From Spartobacteria bacterium (GTDB taxonomy: Bacteria; Verrucomicrobiota; Verrucomicrobiia; Chthoniobacterales; UBA10450), in the NCBI GenBank assembly GCA_003167365.1, contig PMTM01000018.1, forward strand, positions 32,745-96,744: a stretch of DNA of 64,000 nucleotides, given 5' to 3'. The translations under genes and the position numbers were made by a program. Position 1 is the stretch's first letter, and each line of letters starts with the position of its first letter. Below, one piece after another: positions 7,454-15,723 of this stretch. The notes under the pieces were generated by a model. The model saw only the letters and a list, made by a program, of their open reading frames with translations. It made no database searches and was not told the origin of the DNA.

Positions 7454-9955
7454 TCATTCAGTTTTTTGGCAACGCGTAAGACCGCGGCATTTAATCATCG
7501 TGATCTTCACGGCGTCGTTGACGACCAGGCACGAAACCATCGCATAGGCGAAAACCGCGAACGTCTGCCACCAAGGCAATGGCATGAGTCCCGGAAGACC
7601 CACGCGCGTCAGGAGGGTGCCCGTGAGCGCATCCGCCGTGATGGCTGACAGGAAGGTCTTGCTGGGCAGTGTTGCCCAGAACCAGTGGCGCTCCCGCGCG
7701 GACACGACGGAAAATACGGCAAAGTAGAGCAGCAGCAGGAAGCTGAAGGTGCAGAGGGCATTGTTGTTGGTTGCCAAACCGAAATGCGACCAGCCGAACC
7801 ATAATAGGAGGAGCGTTTCGGCGACCATTGCGACACCAAGCATCACGGATACCACGACGAAACCCCCGATGTTCCATGTCTCCGGTTTCTTGGATGGGCG
7901 AACGTGGTCGGTCGCAAGAGAGATCTTCGCGAAGTCCGTCATGAAGACCAACAGCAGCATTGCAAAGGCGGAGACGACGAACTCGCCGGTCACCACAAAC
8001 GCGATTGCAACAAAGGCCGCTTTTAGGATTGTCCGGCTGATCTTGTTGATGATCCACGTCAGAATGCGTTGGTAAATTGTCCGCCCTTGCTCGACCAGCG
8101 CGACGATGTTCGTCAATCCCGGTTCGGTCAGGACGACGCTCGCGGCACCCTTGGCCACGTCGGTCGCGGTGCTGACGGCGATTCCCACTTCGGCCTGGCG
8201 TAGCGCGGGCGCATCGTTGACGCCATCGCCCGTCATCCCGGTCACATGCCCCGCGGTCTGAAGGTGCTTTACTACGGTATATTTGTCCTCCGGAAATACC
8301 TCCGCGAAGCCATCGGCGCCCGCGAAAGGATCAACCGTCTTGTTGCCAGCCTGCACGCTCGCGAACTTCAAGTCTGCCATGTGCCGGATGTTGGGCAGCC
8401 CGACTCCTTGGCCGATCTCACGCGCCACCGGCAGTGCGTCCCCGGTGAGCATCTTTACCGGAACGCCGAGGTCGTGAAGTGTGGCGATGAGCTGCTTGGC
8501 GTCCGGCCGCGGTGGATCATACAACGATACCAATCCGACCAAGACAGGAGCTTCTGTTTCGGGGCCGCGCGCCACCGCCAATGTCCGATAGCCCTTCGAT
8601 GCGGATTCATTTACGCGCGTCCCCAACGCCTCGACCGCCGGGGGCTGGAGTCCGCAGGCCTCGGCGATAGTGTGCACAGCGCCTTTCATCACGCGAAAAC
8701 GCTGCCCGTTCTGCTCGACCACGGCTTCCGTCCGCCGGTTTTTCGCATCGAACGGTGCGAAGGAGACGGGCATGACCTTGGGAAGGTTGTCGAAGATGTG
8801 TCGATCTTTCGCTGCGGCGAGGAATGCGTGGTCAATCGGATCCTGGTTGGCTTCTTGCGATGCGAGTGCGCCAGCGAACAACACATCGGCTTCTGTCGCG
8901 TGCTCCAGCGGGATCACGCCGGTGACAGCGAGTTGGTTCATGGTGATCGTGCCGGTCTTGTCCACACAGAGCACGTCCATCGTCGCGGCGTCCTCCGCCG
9001 CACTAAGGCGGGTGACCAGCACGCCGCGCTGCGCCAGTTCCTTCGACCCGACGGCCATGCTCACCGTAAACATGACTGGGAGGGCGACCGGCACCGCACT
9101 CATCAACAGGACCAGCATGAGCGGAACCATTTCGATGAGCGGCGCGCCGCGAATCAGCGACAGCACGATCACCACGCAAAGCAACGCGCCAACGATGACA
9201 AAGAGCCATCGGACGAGCTTCGCTACCACCGCTTCAATATGAAGTTTTGGACGCGCCTCCTGCACGAGTTGCGTTGTGCGACCGAAGTAAGTCTTTGCCC
9301 CGGTCAGCATGACGACTCCGTTGCCCTCACCTCGGCGGACGATGGACCCCGACGAAAGTACTTCGCCGGGCTTCTTGTCCGCGTCTTTCGATTCGCCGGT
9401 GAGTGCCGACTGGTCCACGGTCATCGTTCCCGTAAGGAGTTTCACATCCGCTGGGATGATGTCGCCGGGACGCACGCGAACGATGTCGCCCGGGACCAGA
9501 TCCCGAGCGGGAATGATCTGCCAGTTCGAATCACGTCGGACACGCGCATTGACCTGCAACCGTCGCCGCAGTGCCTCAACGACACCGGCGGCCCGGCGCT
9601 CCTGCATAAAGCTCAACGCGGCGTTGATAACCAGCAGCGTGCCCACCACAATAAGGTCCGAATATTTTCGGAGCACGGCTGACAGAACCATGATCAGTTC
9701 GAGCATCCACGCCGAGATTCCCCAGAATTTCCGGAGGAATTTGAGTAACGGATGACCTTTTTTTTCGGCCACTTCGTTGTAGCCGTGCTCCTTCCGGCGG
9801 GTATCCACTTCGGCACGCGTAAGCCCGGTCTCGGGGTTGACATGGAGCGCCGCGAGCATGTCGGGAACCGGCAGGGAAGCGATGTCGGGCTTCTTCGGCA
9901 CTGTTGGCTTCGAGGGCGGACTTTCCACTACAGATTTCTTGGTGACCGTTTGCAT
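7454..9955 (-). CDS. P-type ATPase, plasma-membrane proton ATPase type (P3A)
   Basis: About 833 residues from the ATG at 9955, which has GAGG about 9 bases upstream; the frame is open to 9988. Domain order: an N-terminal cation-ATPase domain, TM1-2, the actuator with TGES (186-189), TM3-4 with PVALP, the phosphorylation motif DKTGT (Asp332), the hinge TGDGVNDAPAL, then TM5-10. The TM6 segment MTDFAKISLATD carries acidic residues placed like the proton-coupling site of fungal and archaeal P3A pumps. There are no heavy-metal Cys motifs. It likely exports protons or a small cation to maintain pH or membrane potential. It stands alone at the left edge of the accessory-looking block. Confidence 0.88.
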   Translation of the reverse strand: MQTVTKKSVVESPPSKPTVPKKPDIASLPVPDMLAALHVNPETGLTRAEVDTRRKEHGYNEVAEKKGHPLLKFLRKFWGISAWMLELIMVLSAVLRKYSDLIVVGTLLVINAALSFMQERRAAGVVEALRRRLQVNARVRRDSNWQIIPARDLVPGDIVRVRPGDIIPADVKLLTGTMTVDQSALTGESKDADKKPGEVLSSGSIVRRGEGNGVVMLTGAKTYFGRTTQLVQEARPKLHIEAVVAKLVRWLFVIVGALLCVVIVLSLIRGAPLIEMVPLMLVLLMSAVPVALPVMFTVSMAVGSKELAQRGVLVTRLSAAEDAATMDVLCVDKTGTITMNQLAVTGVIPLEHATEADVLFAGALASQEANQDPIDHAFLAAAKDRHIFDNLPKVMPVSFAPFDAKNRRTEAVVEQNGQRFRVMKGAVHTIAEACGLQPPAVEALGTRVNESASKGYRTLAVARGPETEAPVLVGLVSLYDPPRPDAKQLIATLHDLGVPVKMLTGDALPVAREIGQGVGLPNIRHMADLKFASVQAGNKTVDPFAGADGFAEVFPEDKYTVVKHLQTAGHVTGMTGDGVNDAPALRQAEVGIAVSTATDVAKGAASVVLTEPGLTNIVALVEQGRTIYQRILTWIINKISRTILKAAFVAIAFVVTGEFVVSAFAMLLLVFMTDFAKISLATDHVRPSKKPETWNIGGFVVVSVMLGVAMVAETLLLLWFGWSHFGLATNNNALCTFSFLLLLYFAVFSVVSARERHWFWATLPSKTFLSAITADALTGTLLTRVGLPGLMPLPWWQTFAVFAYAMVSCLVVNDAVKITMIKCRGLTRCQKTE

Positions 9956-10290
9956 GGTGACGATCCTCGACCGACTGACCGATATCACTCAGTGTACACT
10001 CTGTGGCGGGACCTCGGCGCTATATATAATTATATACGGAAGAGTACAGGCCAGGCCGGGCTTGCCAGCGTCGCTGGTTATGATCGTTTCCTTGTACCCC
10101 GCAACACAATTGATCCAAAGTCAGTGCCCTATCATCTGAATTCCATATATATACGTGGCAAAAGAGTTTGCCCGAAACAGGCTTGGGTAGCAAAGAGATG
10201 ATTCGGTAGTGGTACGGTTAGTTAGTTTGGACGAAGTTATTGCTTTGCTAGAACTGATCCGCAGCTGATCTTGTTCTCGTTAGACCGCCT
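9956..10290. promoter_or_regulatory. Intergenic region with AT-palindrome, probable promoter of the ATPase gene
   Basis: About 335 bases without a gene. It contains a perfect 14-base AT palindrome (TATATAATTATATA, 10023-10036) holding TATAAT in both orientations, some 65 bases upstream of the ATPase start on the minus strand. A second AT run (atatatata) is at 10144-10152. These could be -10 elements or a regulator-binding site; no matching -35 box is clear. Confidence 0.35.
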
Positions 10291-10581
10291 ATGCTTTTCT
10301 TTAGGCGTTTGTTAACCTCGTGCGTTCTATTCGCCATCTTGTCGGTGGCATTGTTAATCACTATTGGAATGATCGCGGGCGCACACGGAGGTGTAAATAG
10401 GCCGACTGGGACGGATTCAAGAGCGTATCCAGTTGGATACGAGGTCACGAGAAGATACGGCGCGATCGTTTTACTGAGCGCACTGAGTGTGCCGGCCTTG
10501 GCCGCTGTTGCAATTTCATTTACTGGGTTTCTTCCATGGTGTCGGAACAAACCCCGATCTCTGCCAGGTCCAAAGGTCTGA
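10291..10581 (+). CDS. Small hypothetical membrane protein (two TM segments)
   Basis: A 96-residue frame with an N-terminal hydrophobic helix after Arg-Arg (about residues 7-30), a polar loop, a second hydrophobic helix (about 57-80), and a basic tail (CRNKPRSLPGPK). The hydrophobicity pattern and positive-inside charges look like a real membrane protein, but I recognise no family. An overlapping minus-strand frame (10248-10673) has no such organisation. Its neighbours, the ATPase and a secreted protein, say nothing about its role. Confidence 0.45.
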   Translation: MLFFRRLLTSCVLFAILSVALLITIGMIAGAHGGVNRPTGTDSRAYPVGYEVTRRYGAIVLLSALSVPALAAVAISFTGFLPWCRNKPRSLPGPKV

Positions 10582-10975
10582 CCCATCGATGTAGCTAAAC
10601 GGCTACCCGCGGAAGTAATGGCCACAATCACTTGTTGGACGGACATTGCTGTCCGTTTCCTAAAGCTCGACACGTAGGAACACCGCGAACGTTGGCGGAC
10701 GAGCTCTGCTCGCTAGCTCGCAATGTTCGGCGGCTTGATCGGTGGAGCACACAGCGCATTGGTTATCGGGGTAGAGGTGCGCGCTTGTCGGTATCTGAAC
10801 CTTTTTTAATCTTCGTTTCATCATCCCCGAATCTTCGGCCTGTCTAATACTGAAATGGGAAGACTGCTCGTCGGTTATGAAGAAATGAGGAAGCGCGTCA
10901 TTCGCCCCTTCCTAACAGCGGAGCCTTTATCTCGCCCTTCCGCCATCCGTTAGCAATGCAATCACCAAGAGCTTC
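10582..10975. other. Intergenic region with weak inverted repeats
   Basis: About 394 bases without a supported gene. A small hairpin (ACGGAC/GTCCGT, six-base loop) lies near 10636-10655. A weak inverted repeat sits at about 10687-10735, with outer arms GAAC/GTTC and partly matching inner arms. The sequence just upstream of 10976 presumably carries the promoter of the secreted protein gene, but no clear box is visible. Confidence 0.4.
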
Positions 10976-11422
10976 ATGAAAACTAATATGACAACAAACT
11001 GCCTCGTCTGGTTTGGTACATTAATAATAGCGCTTGGCAGCGCGGAGTGTGGAATGGCCCAGCTTCCTACTCTACCTGCCGTCGGCCCGCAAACAGTCGC
11101 GCACGCAGGATATCTCACCGTATACACTGCGACCGAGCCCTTTAATGATGGCGATGTGATGTATTACTCCCATACCGATTATCAGTTATATACAGCGAAA
11201 GGAACGTTCTTAAAGACTATCCACAATAGTATCAGCAGAAGTGACGAAACGCCCGAACGCATTAAGTTGCCGCCCGGGCGCTACTTAATCCACGCCCAGT
11301 CCGAAATGGACGGAATCGTGGCAGTCCCAGTAATTATCGCGGACGGTCGTAATACCGTCGTTAACTTGGAAAGTGATCGACGTGGCGCAAATAGCCGCGG
11401 CTCTCAACACGCGAGCAGGTAA
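10976..11422 (+). CDS. Small secreted hypothetical protein
   Basis: A 148-residue protein with an N-terminal signal peptide (hydrophobic residues about 9-25, cleavage plausible after GMA in AECGMAQ). The mature part contains a compact beta-rich segment (YLTVYTATEPFNDGD, YQLYTAKGTFLKTI, LPPGRYLIHA, VPVIIADGRNT), suggesting an Ig-like or carboxypeptidase-regulatory-like sandwich. No catalytic motif is seen. It would be periplasmic or extracytoplasmic. It lies 214 bases upstream of the response regulator gene on the same strand, so a link with the efflux operon is possible but unproven. Starts at 10976 or 10988 are both possible. Confidence 0.6.
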   Translation: MKTNMTTNCLVWFGTLIIALGSAECGMAQLPTLPAVGPQTVAHAGYLTVYTATEPFNDGDVMYYSHTDYQLYTAKGTFLKTIHNSISRSDETPERIKLPPGRYLIHAQSEMDGIVAVPVIIADGRNTVVNLESDRRGANSRGSQHASR

Positions 11423-11636
11423 TTTTCGTGTGGGTTATCATTTAATGGCACATCACGTGGTTCTAGCCGATTTCTTTCACTGCGGCCTATTGCTTCGCAA
11501 AACGCGACGTCTGCAGGGTCACCATATCAAATCTGGCAGCAAGCGTTTAGATCGGCGATGGAAGTGGCCAATCGATTCTGGATTTTTTCGAAGTTTTATT
11601 AATCGTCTTTGCTTGCTCGCGTTGTCTGTTCCTTAA

Positions 11637-12317
11637 ATGCGGATCTTACTCGTTGAAGACGAAGAAAAGGTGGCGCGCTTTATCCGAGTTGGATTGAAAG
11701 CCGAGCGTTTCGCGATTGACTGTGCGCGCGACGGCAAGGTCGGGTTGCAACTTGCGCTGATCAATCCTTACGACCTGCTGATCGTCGATCTGATGCTACC
11801 AGAAGTGAGCGGCACGGAATTAATTCGCCAAGTCCGGAGAAAGAATGCGGATGTGCCGATCGTAGTACTCACTGCGCGCGATGCGCTGGCGGATAAGGTG
11901 GAAAATTTTGAATGCGGTGCAGATGATTACCTAACAAAACCTTTCGCTTTTGCGGAGCTTCTCGTGCGGGTGAAGGCGCTGCTGCGCCGCGGGATGGTTA
12001 ACCGCTCGAATGTGCTGCGAATCGCGGATTTGGAAATTGACCGCGTCGCGCACCAGGTGCGCCGGAAAAATACGCTGATTAAACTCACGTCGAAAGAATA
12101 TGCACTCTTGGAATACCTCGTGACACATCCTGGACGCGTACTGTCACGCACGATGATCATCGAGCATGTCTGGGATCAGAGCTTCGAGGGGCTTACCAAT
12201 ATCGTAGATGTATATGTGCGACAGCTCCGCGCGAAGATTGACGAGCCTTTCGGCAAGAAGCTTATCCGCACGGTGCGCAGTGTAGGTTACACAATTAGCG
12301 ATTCGGAAGAGGAATGA
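11637..12317 (+). CDS. OmpR/PhoB-family response regulator (CusR-like)
   Basis: A 226-residue two-domain regulator. The receiver domain (1-120) has the acidic pocket E7-D8 and phosphoacceptor Asp51 (LLIVDLMLPE), and KPF carries the conserved Lys. The winged-helix DNA-binding domain (about 128-222) ends with the typical VDVYVRQLRAKID and RTVRSVGYTI. Sequence style is closest to CusR/CopR regulators of efflux. Its stop overlaps the kinase start by 4 bases (ATGA), so the pair is translationally coupled. It probably controls the downstream pump operon. A frame at 11373-11636 ending just before it is not considered a gene. Confidence 0.92.
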   Translation: MRILLVEDEEKVARFIRVGLKAERFAIDCARDGKVGLQLALINPYDLLIVDLMLPEVSGTELIRQVRRKNADVPIVVLTARDALADKVENFECGADDYLTKPFAFAELLVRVKALLRRGMVNRSNVLRIADLEIDRVAHQVRRKNTLIKLTSKEYALLEYLVTHPGRVLSRTMIIEHVWDQSFEGLTNIVDVYVRQLRAKIDEPFGKKLIRTVRSVGYTISDSEEE

Positions 12318-13714
12318 ACACACGATCGATCCGCTTTCAGTTGATTAGTCGTTTCGCGGCGTTGCTGCTGCTCGTGATGCTCGGCTTCGGAGCTTATACC
12401 TATTGGAGCGTCAGAGGCTATGTGGTTGACGTCATTGGTATTTCGCTGATCCATCGCGCTCAACAGATCACACAGACCCTGCTAGGTAATATTTTGCCGG
12501 TGGACGAGCAGTCGATTTCGAGGGAAATCGAAACGAGCTATGCACCGGAGTTGAATGATAGGTTCATCCGCATCACCCGAGGAGATGGTTCGGTACTTTA
12601 CTGCTCGCGGGAGCCAAATGATCGGAGCTTCAGCCCGACAAAAGTGCCTTATGCCAGGGTAAAGATTACTGCTCCGCAGATCCGTGAAGAGCCCTTGCCT
12701 AACGAGGAGAGAATGCTCATCGCCGCCGTCCCTTACTCCTCGCAACAGGGCAGCTATTTGGTTGAAGCTGGCGCATCACTGTCCGGAAGCCATCGCGTAC
12801 TGCACGCGCTGCTCTGGACACTCGCAGCCGGGCTCCTCGTCATCATGGGGTTAACGATCTTCGGCGGCTGGGTGTTGATCAAGCGAGCGCTCACGCCTGT
12901 GCGAAATATCATGCTCGCGGCTCAGGACATAACCCTCCGTCATCTTCGCCGGCGGCTACCAGTGCCGAATACTGGCGATGAGATCGCGAGTCTTTCTGTG
13001 GTGCTTAACCAGATGATCGCACGACTTGATGATTCCTTTCAAAATACAAACCGGTTCACCGCAGACGCCTCGCACGAGCTGCGCACGCCTTTGACGATAA
13101 TGCGCGGCGAACTGGAAGCGATTATTGCGCGCCGCGATCTCAGCCAAGAGATTCGCGCTGCCCTAGCCAGCCTTTTGGAAGAAGTGGAACGGCTGGTCAG
13201 AATCGTCGAGCGACTTTTTGCCCTTTCACGCCTCGATACCGGCGAAGCTCAAATCGAGCGCATACCGGTGGATCTAGGCCGTCTCGCTGAAACTACAGTC
13301 GAGCAGATGTGCCTTCTCGCGGAAGAAAAACACATCTCGCTGAAATGTGAAATGAATGAGCGCGTAGAGGTCGAAGGCGATCGCGCGCGGCTCAAACAAG
13401 TTATCGTCAACTTGCTCGATAACGCGATAAAATACACGCCCGACGGCGGAGCAATTGCATTATCTGTTCGGGCGCAAAACGGTACCGCATTCCTCGAAGT
13501 CGCGGACACTGGGCCCGGTATTCTCGACGCCGCGCTCCCGCACGTATTTGAGCGCTTTTACCGTGCGGACGGAGTCCGCTCGCGCGATGTGGATGGCGCG
13601 GGTTTAGGACTCTCCATCGTTCAATCCATCTGCGCAGCGCATGGTGGCTCTGTGAGCGTCAAAAACAACCACCCCAGTGGCTGCTGCGTCACCGTCGGCC
13701 TGCCAAGGGCGTGA
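12314..13714 (+). CDS. Sensor histidine kinase (heavy-metal/CusS-like)
   Basis: A 466-residue membrane sensor kinase. TM1 is at about 9-30, a periplasmic sensing region spans about 31-164, TM2 is about 165-190, then HAMP (about 190-243). The dimerisation domain has the phospho-His in SHELRTPL (His254). The ATPase domain has N-box Asn370 (NLLDNAIKYTP), G1 DTGPGI (398-403) and G2 GAGLGLS (428-434). All catalytic boxes are intact. The periplasmic part has no obvious Cys/His metal-binding cluster, so the signal (metal, antibiotic or envelope stress) cannot be named. It is coupled to the response regulator by a 4-base overlap and followed after 49 bases by the adaptor gene. Confidence 0.92.
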   Translation: MNTRSIRFQLISRFAALLLLVMLGFGAYTYWSVRGYVVDVIGISLIHRAQQITQTLLGNILPVDEQSISREIETSYAPELNDRFIRITRGDGSVLYCSREPNDRSFSPTKVPYARVKITAPQIREEPLPNEERMLIAAVPYSSQQGSYLVEAGASLSGSHRVLHALLWTLAAGLLVIMGLTIFGGWVLIKRALTPVRNIMLAAQDITLRHLRRRLPVPNTGDEIASLSVVLNQMIARLDDSFQNTNRFTADASHELRTPLTIMRGELEAIIARRDLSQEIRAALASLLEEVERLVRIVERLFALSRLDTGEAQIERIPVDLGRLAETTVEQMCLLAEEKHISLKCEMNERVEVEGDRARLKQVIVNLLDNAIKYTPDGGAIALSVRAQNGTAFLEVADTGPGILDAALPHVFERFYRADGVRSRDVDGAGLGLSIVQSICAAHGGSVSVKNNHPSGCCVTVGLPRA

Positions 13715-13763
13715 TAGCAATCATTCGAAACTCCTACGGAATAAAGAAATCTGATCCGCTGCC

Positions 13764-14978
13764 ATGGCCACAGACGAACCAACCTTAGTAGTTGGAAGTT
13801 CCAAACGCTCTCGCCGGCGCAAGCTGGGCGTGTTTCTCGTTATGTTTGCCGGAGTCGCGCTCGCTGTTGCTGTCTATCGGCACAGAAACGGTGCTGCCTC
13901 GGCCTCCACACGTTTGCCCGCCGTAGCAGTCGCTAAAGTTGACCGTGAGCATCTTAAGCAAACGCTTACCGTTAGCGCGGAGTTTCATCCGTACGAGCAA
14001 GTTTCTCTGCACGCGAAAGTCGCCGGTTATCTCCAATCCATCTCGGTCGACATGGGCGACCATGTCAAAGAAGGTCAGGCCATTGCGCAGCTCGACGTGC
14101 CTGAGTTAAGGAACGATCTCGAAAAAGATACCGCTTCATTCCACGCCAGTGAAGAGGAAAAAAAACGGGCCGAGGCGATCTACGCCGAGACGCATCTCGC
14201 GTGCGATCGCCTAATGGTTGTTGCCAAAGATCACCCGAAGCTGATCGCCCAACAGCAAGTGGATGAAGCGCAGGCGAAGGATCGAAACGCAGCCGGCGCA
14301 GTTGGCGCGGCCCAGCAGCACATTGAGGAATGCGGCGCGGCGCTCGACAAAACGCGTACGATGTTGAGCTACACCACCATTACGGCGCCGTTCGAAGGTA
14401 CAATCACGCGACGTTACGCCGATCCGGGCGCACTCATTCAGGCGGGCACATCCTCAAGCACACAGACGACCCCCATTGTGGATCTTGCTGAAGATACCCG
14501 GCTACGCCTTGTTTTTCCTGTGCCAGAGTCCGCAGTTGCGCAGGTCAAAATTGGCGCGCCCGTGCAAGTTTCGATTAGTTCGTTGAATGAGACATTCGAT
14601 GCGACCATTTCGCGCTTTTCCGGAAAAGTGGATCACGCAACGCGCACGATGTCGACGGAAGCTGATGTGGAAAATAGGGACGGGCATTTGAAGCCCGGAG
14701 TGTACGCTAGCGCCACGCTTGTCTTGCAGACGAGAGAGGACGTTGTCGCCGTACCAGTGGAGGCCATCTCGGTCGGGGAGAAAGCAAGTGTGTTTGTAGT
14801 GGACCGCAATAACTTGATCGAAAACCGCCCGATCAAGCTCGGTTTGCAAACGCCGACACGCGCGGAGGTTCTCGAAGGATTGCGACCGGGCGACCTTGTT
14901 GTGATAGGCAGCCGCGCGGGCATCGAGCCCGGCCAAAAAGTCATCGCAAAACTGATCACCGCTGCAGCGGCAGACTAA
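13764..14978 (+). CDS. RND efflux periplasmic adaptor (membrane fusion protein)
   Basis: A 404-residue HlyD/AcrA-type adaptor linking the inner-membrane pump to the outer-membrane channel. It has an N-terminal membrane anchor (about 22-42, after a basic SKRSRRRK) and no lipobox Cys. The first lipoyl half-motif (VAGYLQSISVDMGDHVKEG) is at about 90-110, then the alpha-hairpin (about 115-200), the second half-motif TITAPFEGTITRRYADPGAL, then the beta-barrel and membrane-proximal domains. The helical hairpin length is normal. It is followed 13 bases later by the RraA-like gene, and the pump gene comes after that. Confidence 0.92.
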   Translation: MATDEPTLVVGSSKRSRRRKLGVFLVMFAGVALAVAVYRHRNGAASASTRLPAVAVAKVDREHLKQTLTVSAEFHPYEQVSLHAKVAGYLQSISVDMGDHVKEGQAIAQLDVPELRNDLEKDTASFHASEEEKKRAEAIYAETHLACDRLMVVAKDHPKLIAQQQVDEAQAKDRNAAGAVGAAQQHIEECGAALDKTRTMLSYTTITAPFEGTITRRYADPGALIQAGTSSSTQTTPIVDLAEDTRLRLVFPVPESAVAQVKIGAPVQVSISSLNETFDATISRFSGKVDHATRTMSTEADVENRDGHLKPGVYASATLVLQTREDVVAVPVEAISVGEKASVFVVDRNNLIENRPIKLGLQTPTRAEVLEGLRPGDLVVIGSRAGIEPGQKVIAKLITAAAAD

Positions 14979-14991
14979 ATCCGATCAACTT

Positions 14992-15684
14992 ATGATAGAG
15001 CAAATTTCGCAAGCGACGTTGGAGGCGCTGAAGTCGCTGGACACCTGTACGGTAGCCAATGCAATCGAGCTCTTCCACCTGCGACTGCGCAACGAAGGCT
15101 TCAGCAATTTCTCGCTTCGTTGCTGTTTTCCCAAGCTTCCCCCAATGGTCGGTTTTGCCGTTACCCTGCGACTGCACGGTTCGAATCCGCCGATGGAAGG
15201 GGGCTCTTACATCGACAGTACAGATTGGTGGCAGGAATTCGATCCGCAGCCAATTCCGCGCATAGCGGTAATTGAGGACGGCGATCACCAACCCGGCAAG
15301 GGTGCATTCATCGGCGAAACGCACGCCGCAATCTTGCAGGCGATGGGATGCGTGGGGGTTGTCACTAATGGCGCGGTGCGCGATTTGGGCGCGGTCGAAC
15401 GCCTGGGCTTTCCACTTTTTGCGGCCAGCGTTTCCGTTTCGCACGCTTACGCTCATGTCGCGAAAGTAGAGACGACGGTCGAGATATCGGGACTTAAAAT
15501 CAACCCCGGCGATCTACTCCACGGCGACCAACATGGGGTCGTAAAAATACCTACCGAGATCGCAGCGGAGATTCCCGCGCTTGCTGCGCGATTACAGGAG
15601 CGCGAACACAAAATTATCGAGTTCTGCCGCTCAGGAGATTTCTCGCGCGAGGGATTGCGCCAAATTTTGCGAAAGTCCTGCTAG
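14992..15684 (+). CDS. RraA/HMG-aldolase family protein inside the efflux operon
   Basis: A 230-residue member of the RraA superfamily (formerly annotated as dimethylmenaquinone methyltransferase). Conserved features are GVVTNGAVRDLG with the metal/substrate-contacting Arg130-Asp131, and the late strand GDLLHGDQHGVVKIP (173-187). Such proteins are either 4-hydroxy-4-methyl-2-oxoglutarate aldolases, which have a nearby acidic metal site, or RNase E inhibitors; the sequence alone does not decide. It sits 13 bases after the adaptor and 39 bases before the pump gene, so it is part of the same transcript. That context is odd for an aldolase. It might act on a pump substrate or on mRNA turnover; both are speculation. 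Confidence 0.85.
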   Translation: MIEQISQATLEALKSLDTCTVANAIELFHLRLRNEGFSNFSLRCCFPKLPPMVGFAVTLRLHGSNPPMEGGSYIDSTDWWQEFDPQPIPRIAVIEDGDHQPGKGAFIGETHAAILQAMGCVGVVTNGAVRDLGAVERLGFPLFAASVSVSHAYAHVAKVETTVEISGLKINPGDLLHGDQHGVVKIPTEIAAEIPALAARLQEREHKIIEFCRSGDFSREGLRQILRKSC

Positions 15685-15723
15685 CGGGACCGACGTGCCA
15701 ATTGCCCTCGGCACGCTTTCCAT

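Noticed and set aside
8246..9682. 478-residue plus-strand frame across the P-type ATPase gene
   Set aside because: Antisense to a well-supported ATPase; Arg/His/Gly-rich composition of a shadow frame and no recognisable motif.
10248..10673. 141-residue minus-strand frame overlapping the small membrane protein
   Set aside because: No hydrophobic organisation or motif, while the plus-strand frame has two plausible TM helices.
11373..11636. 87-residue frame ending just before the response regulator
   Set aside because: Overlaps the secreted protein's 3' end, basic and aromatic-rich without pattern; no evidence that it is translated.
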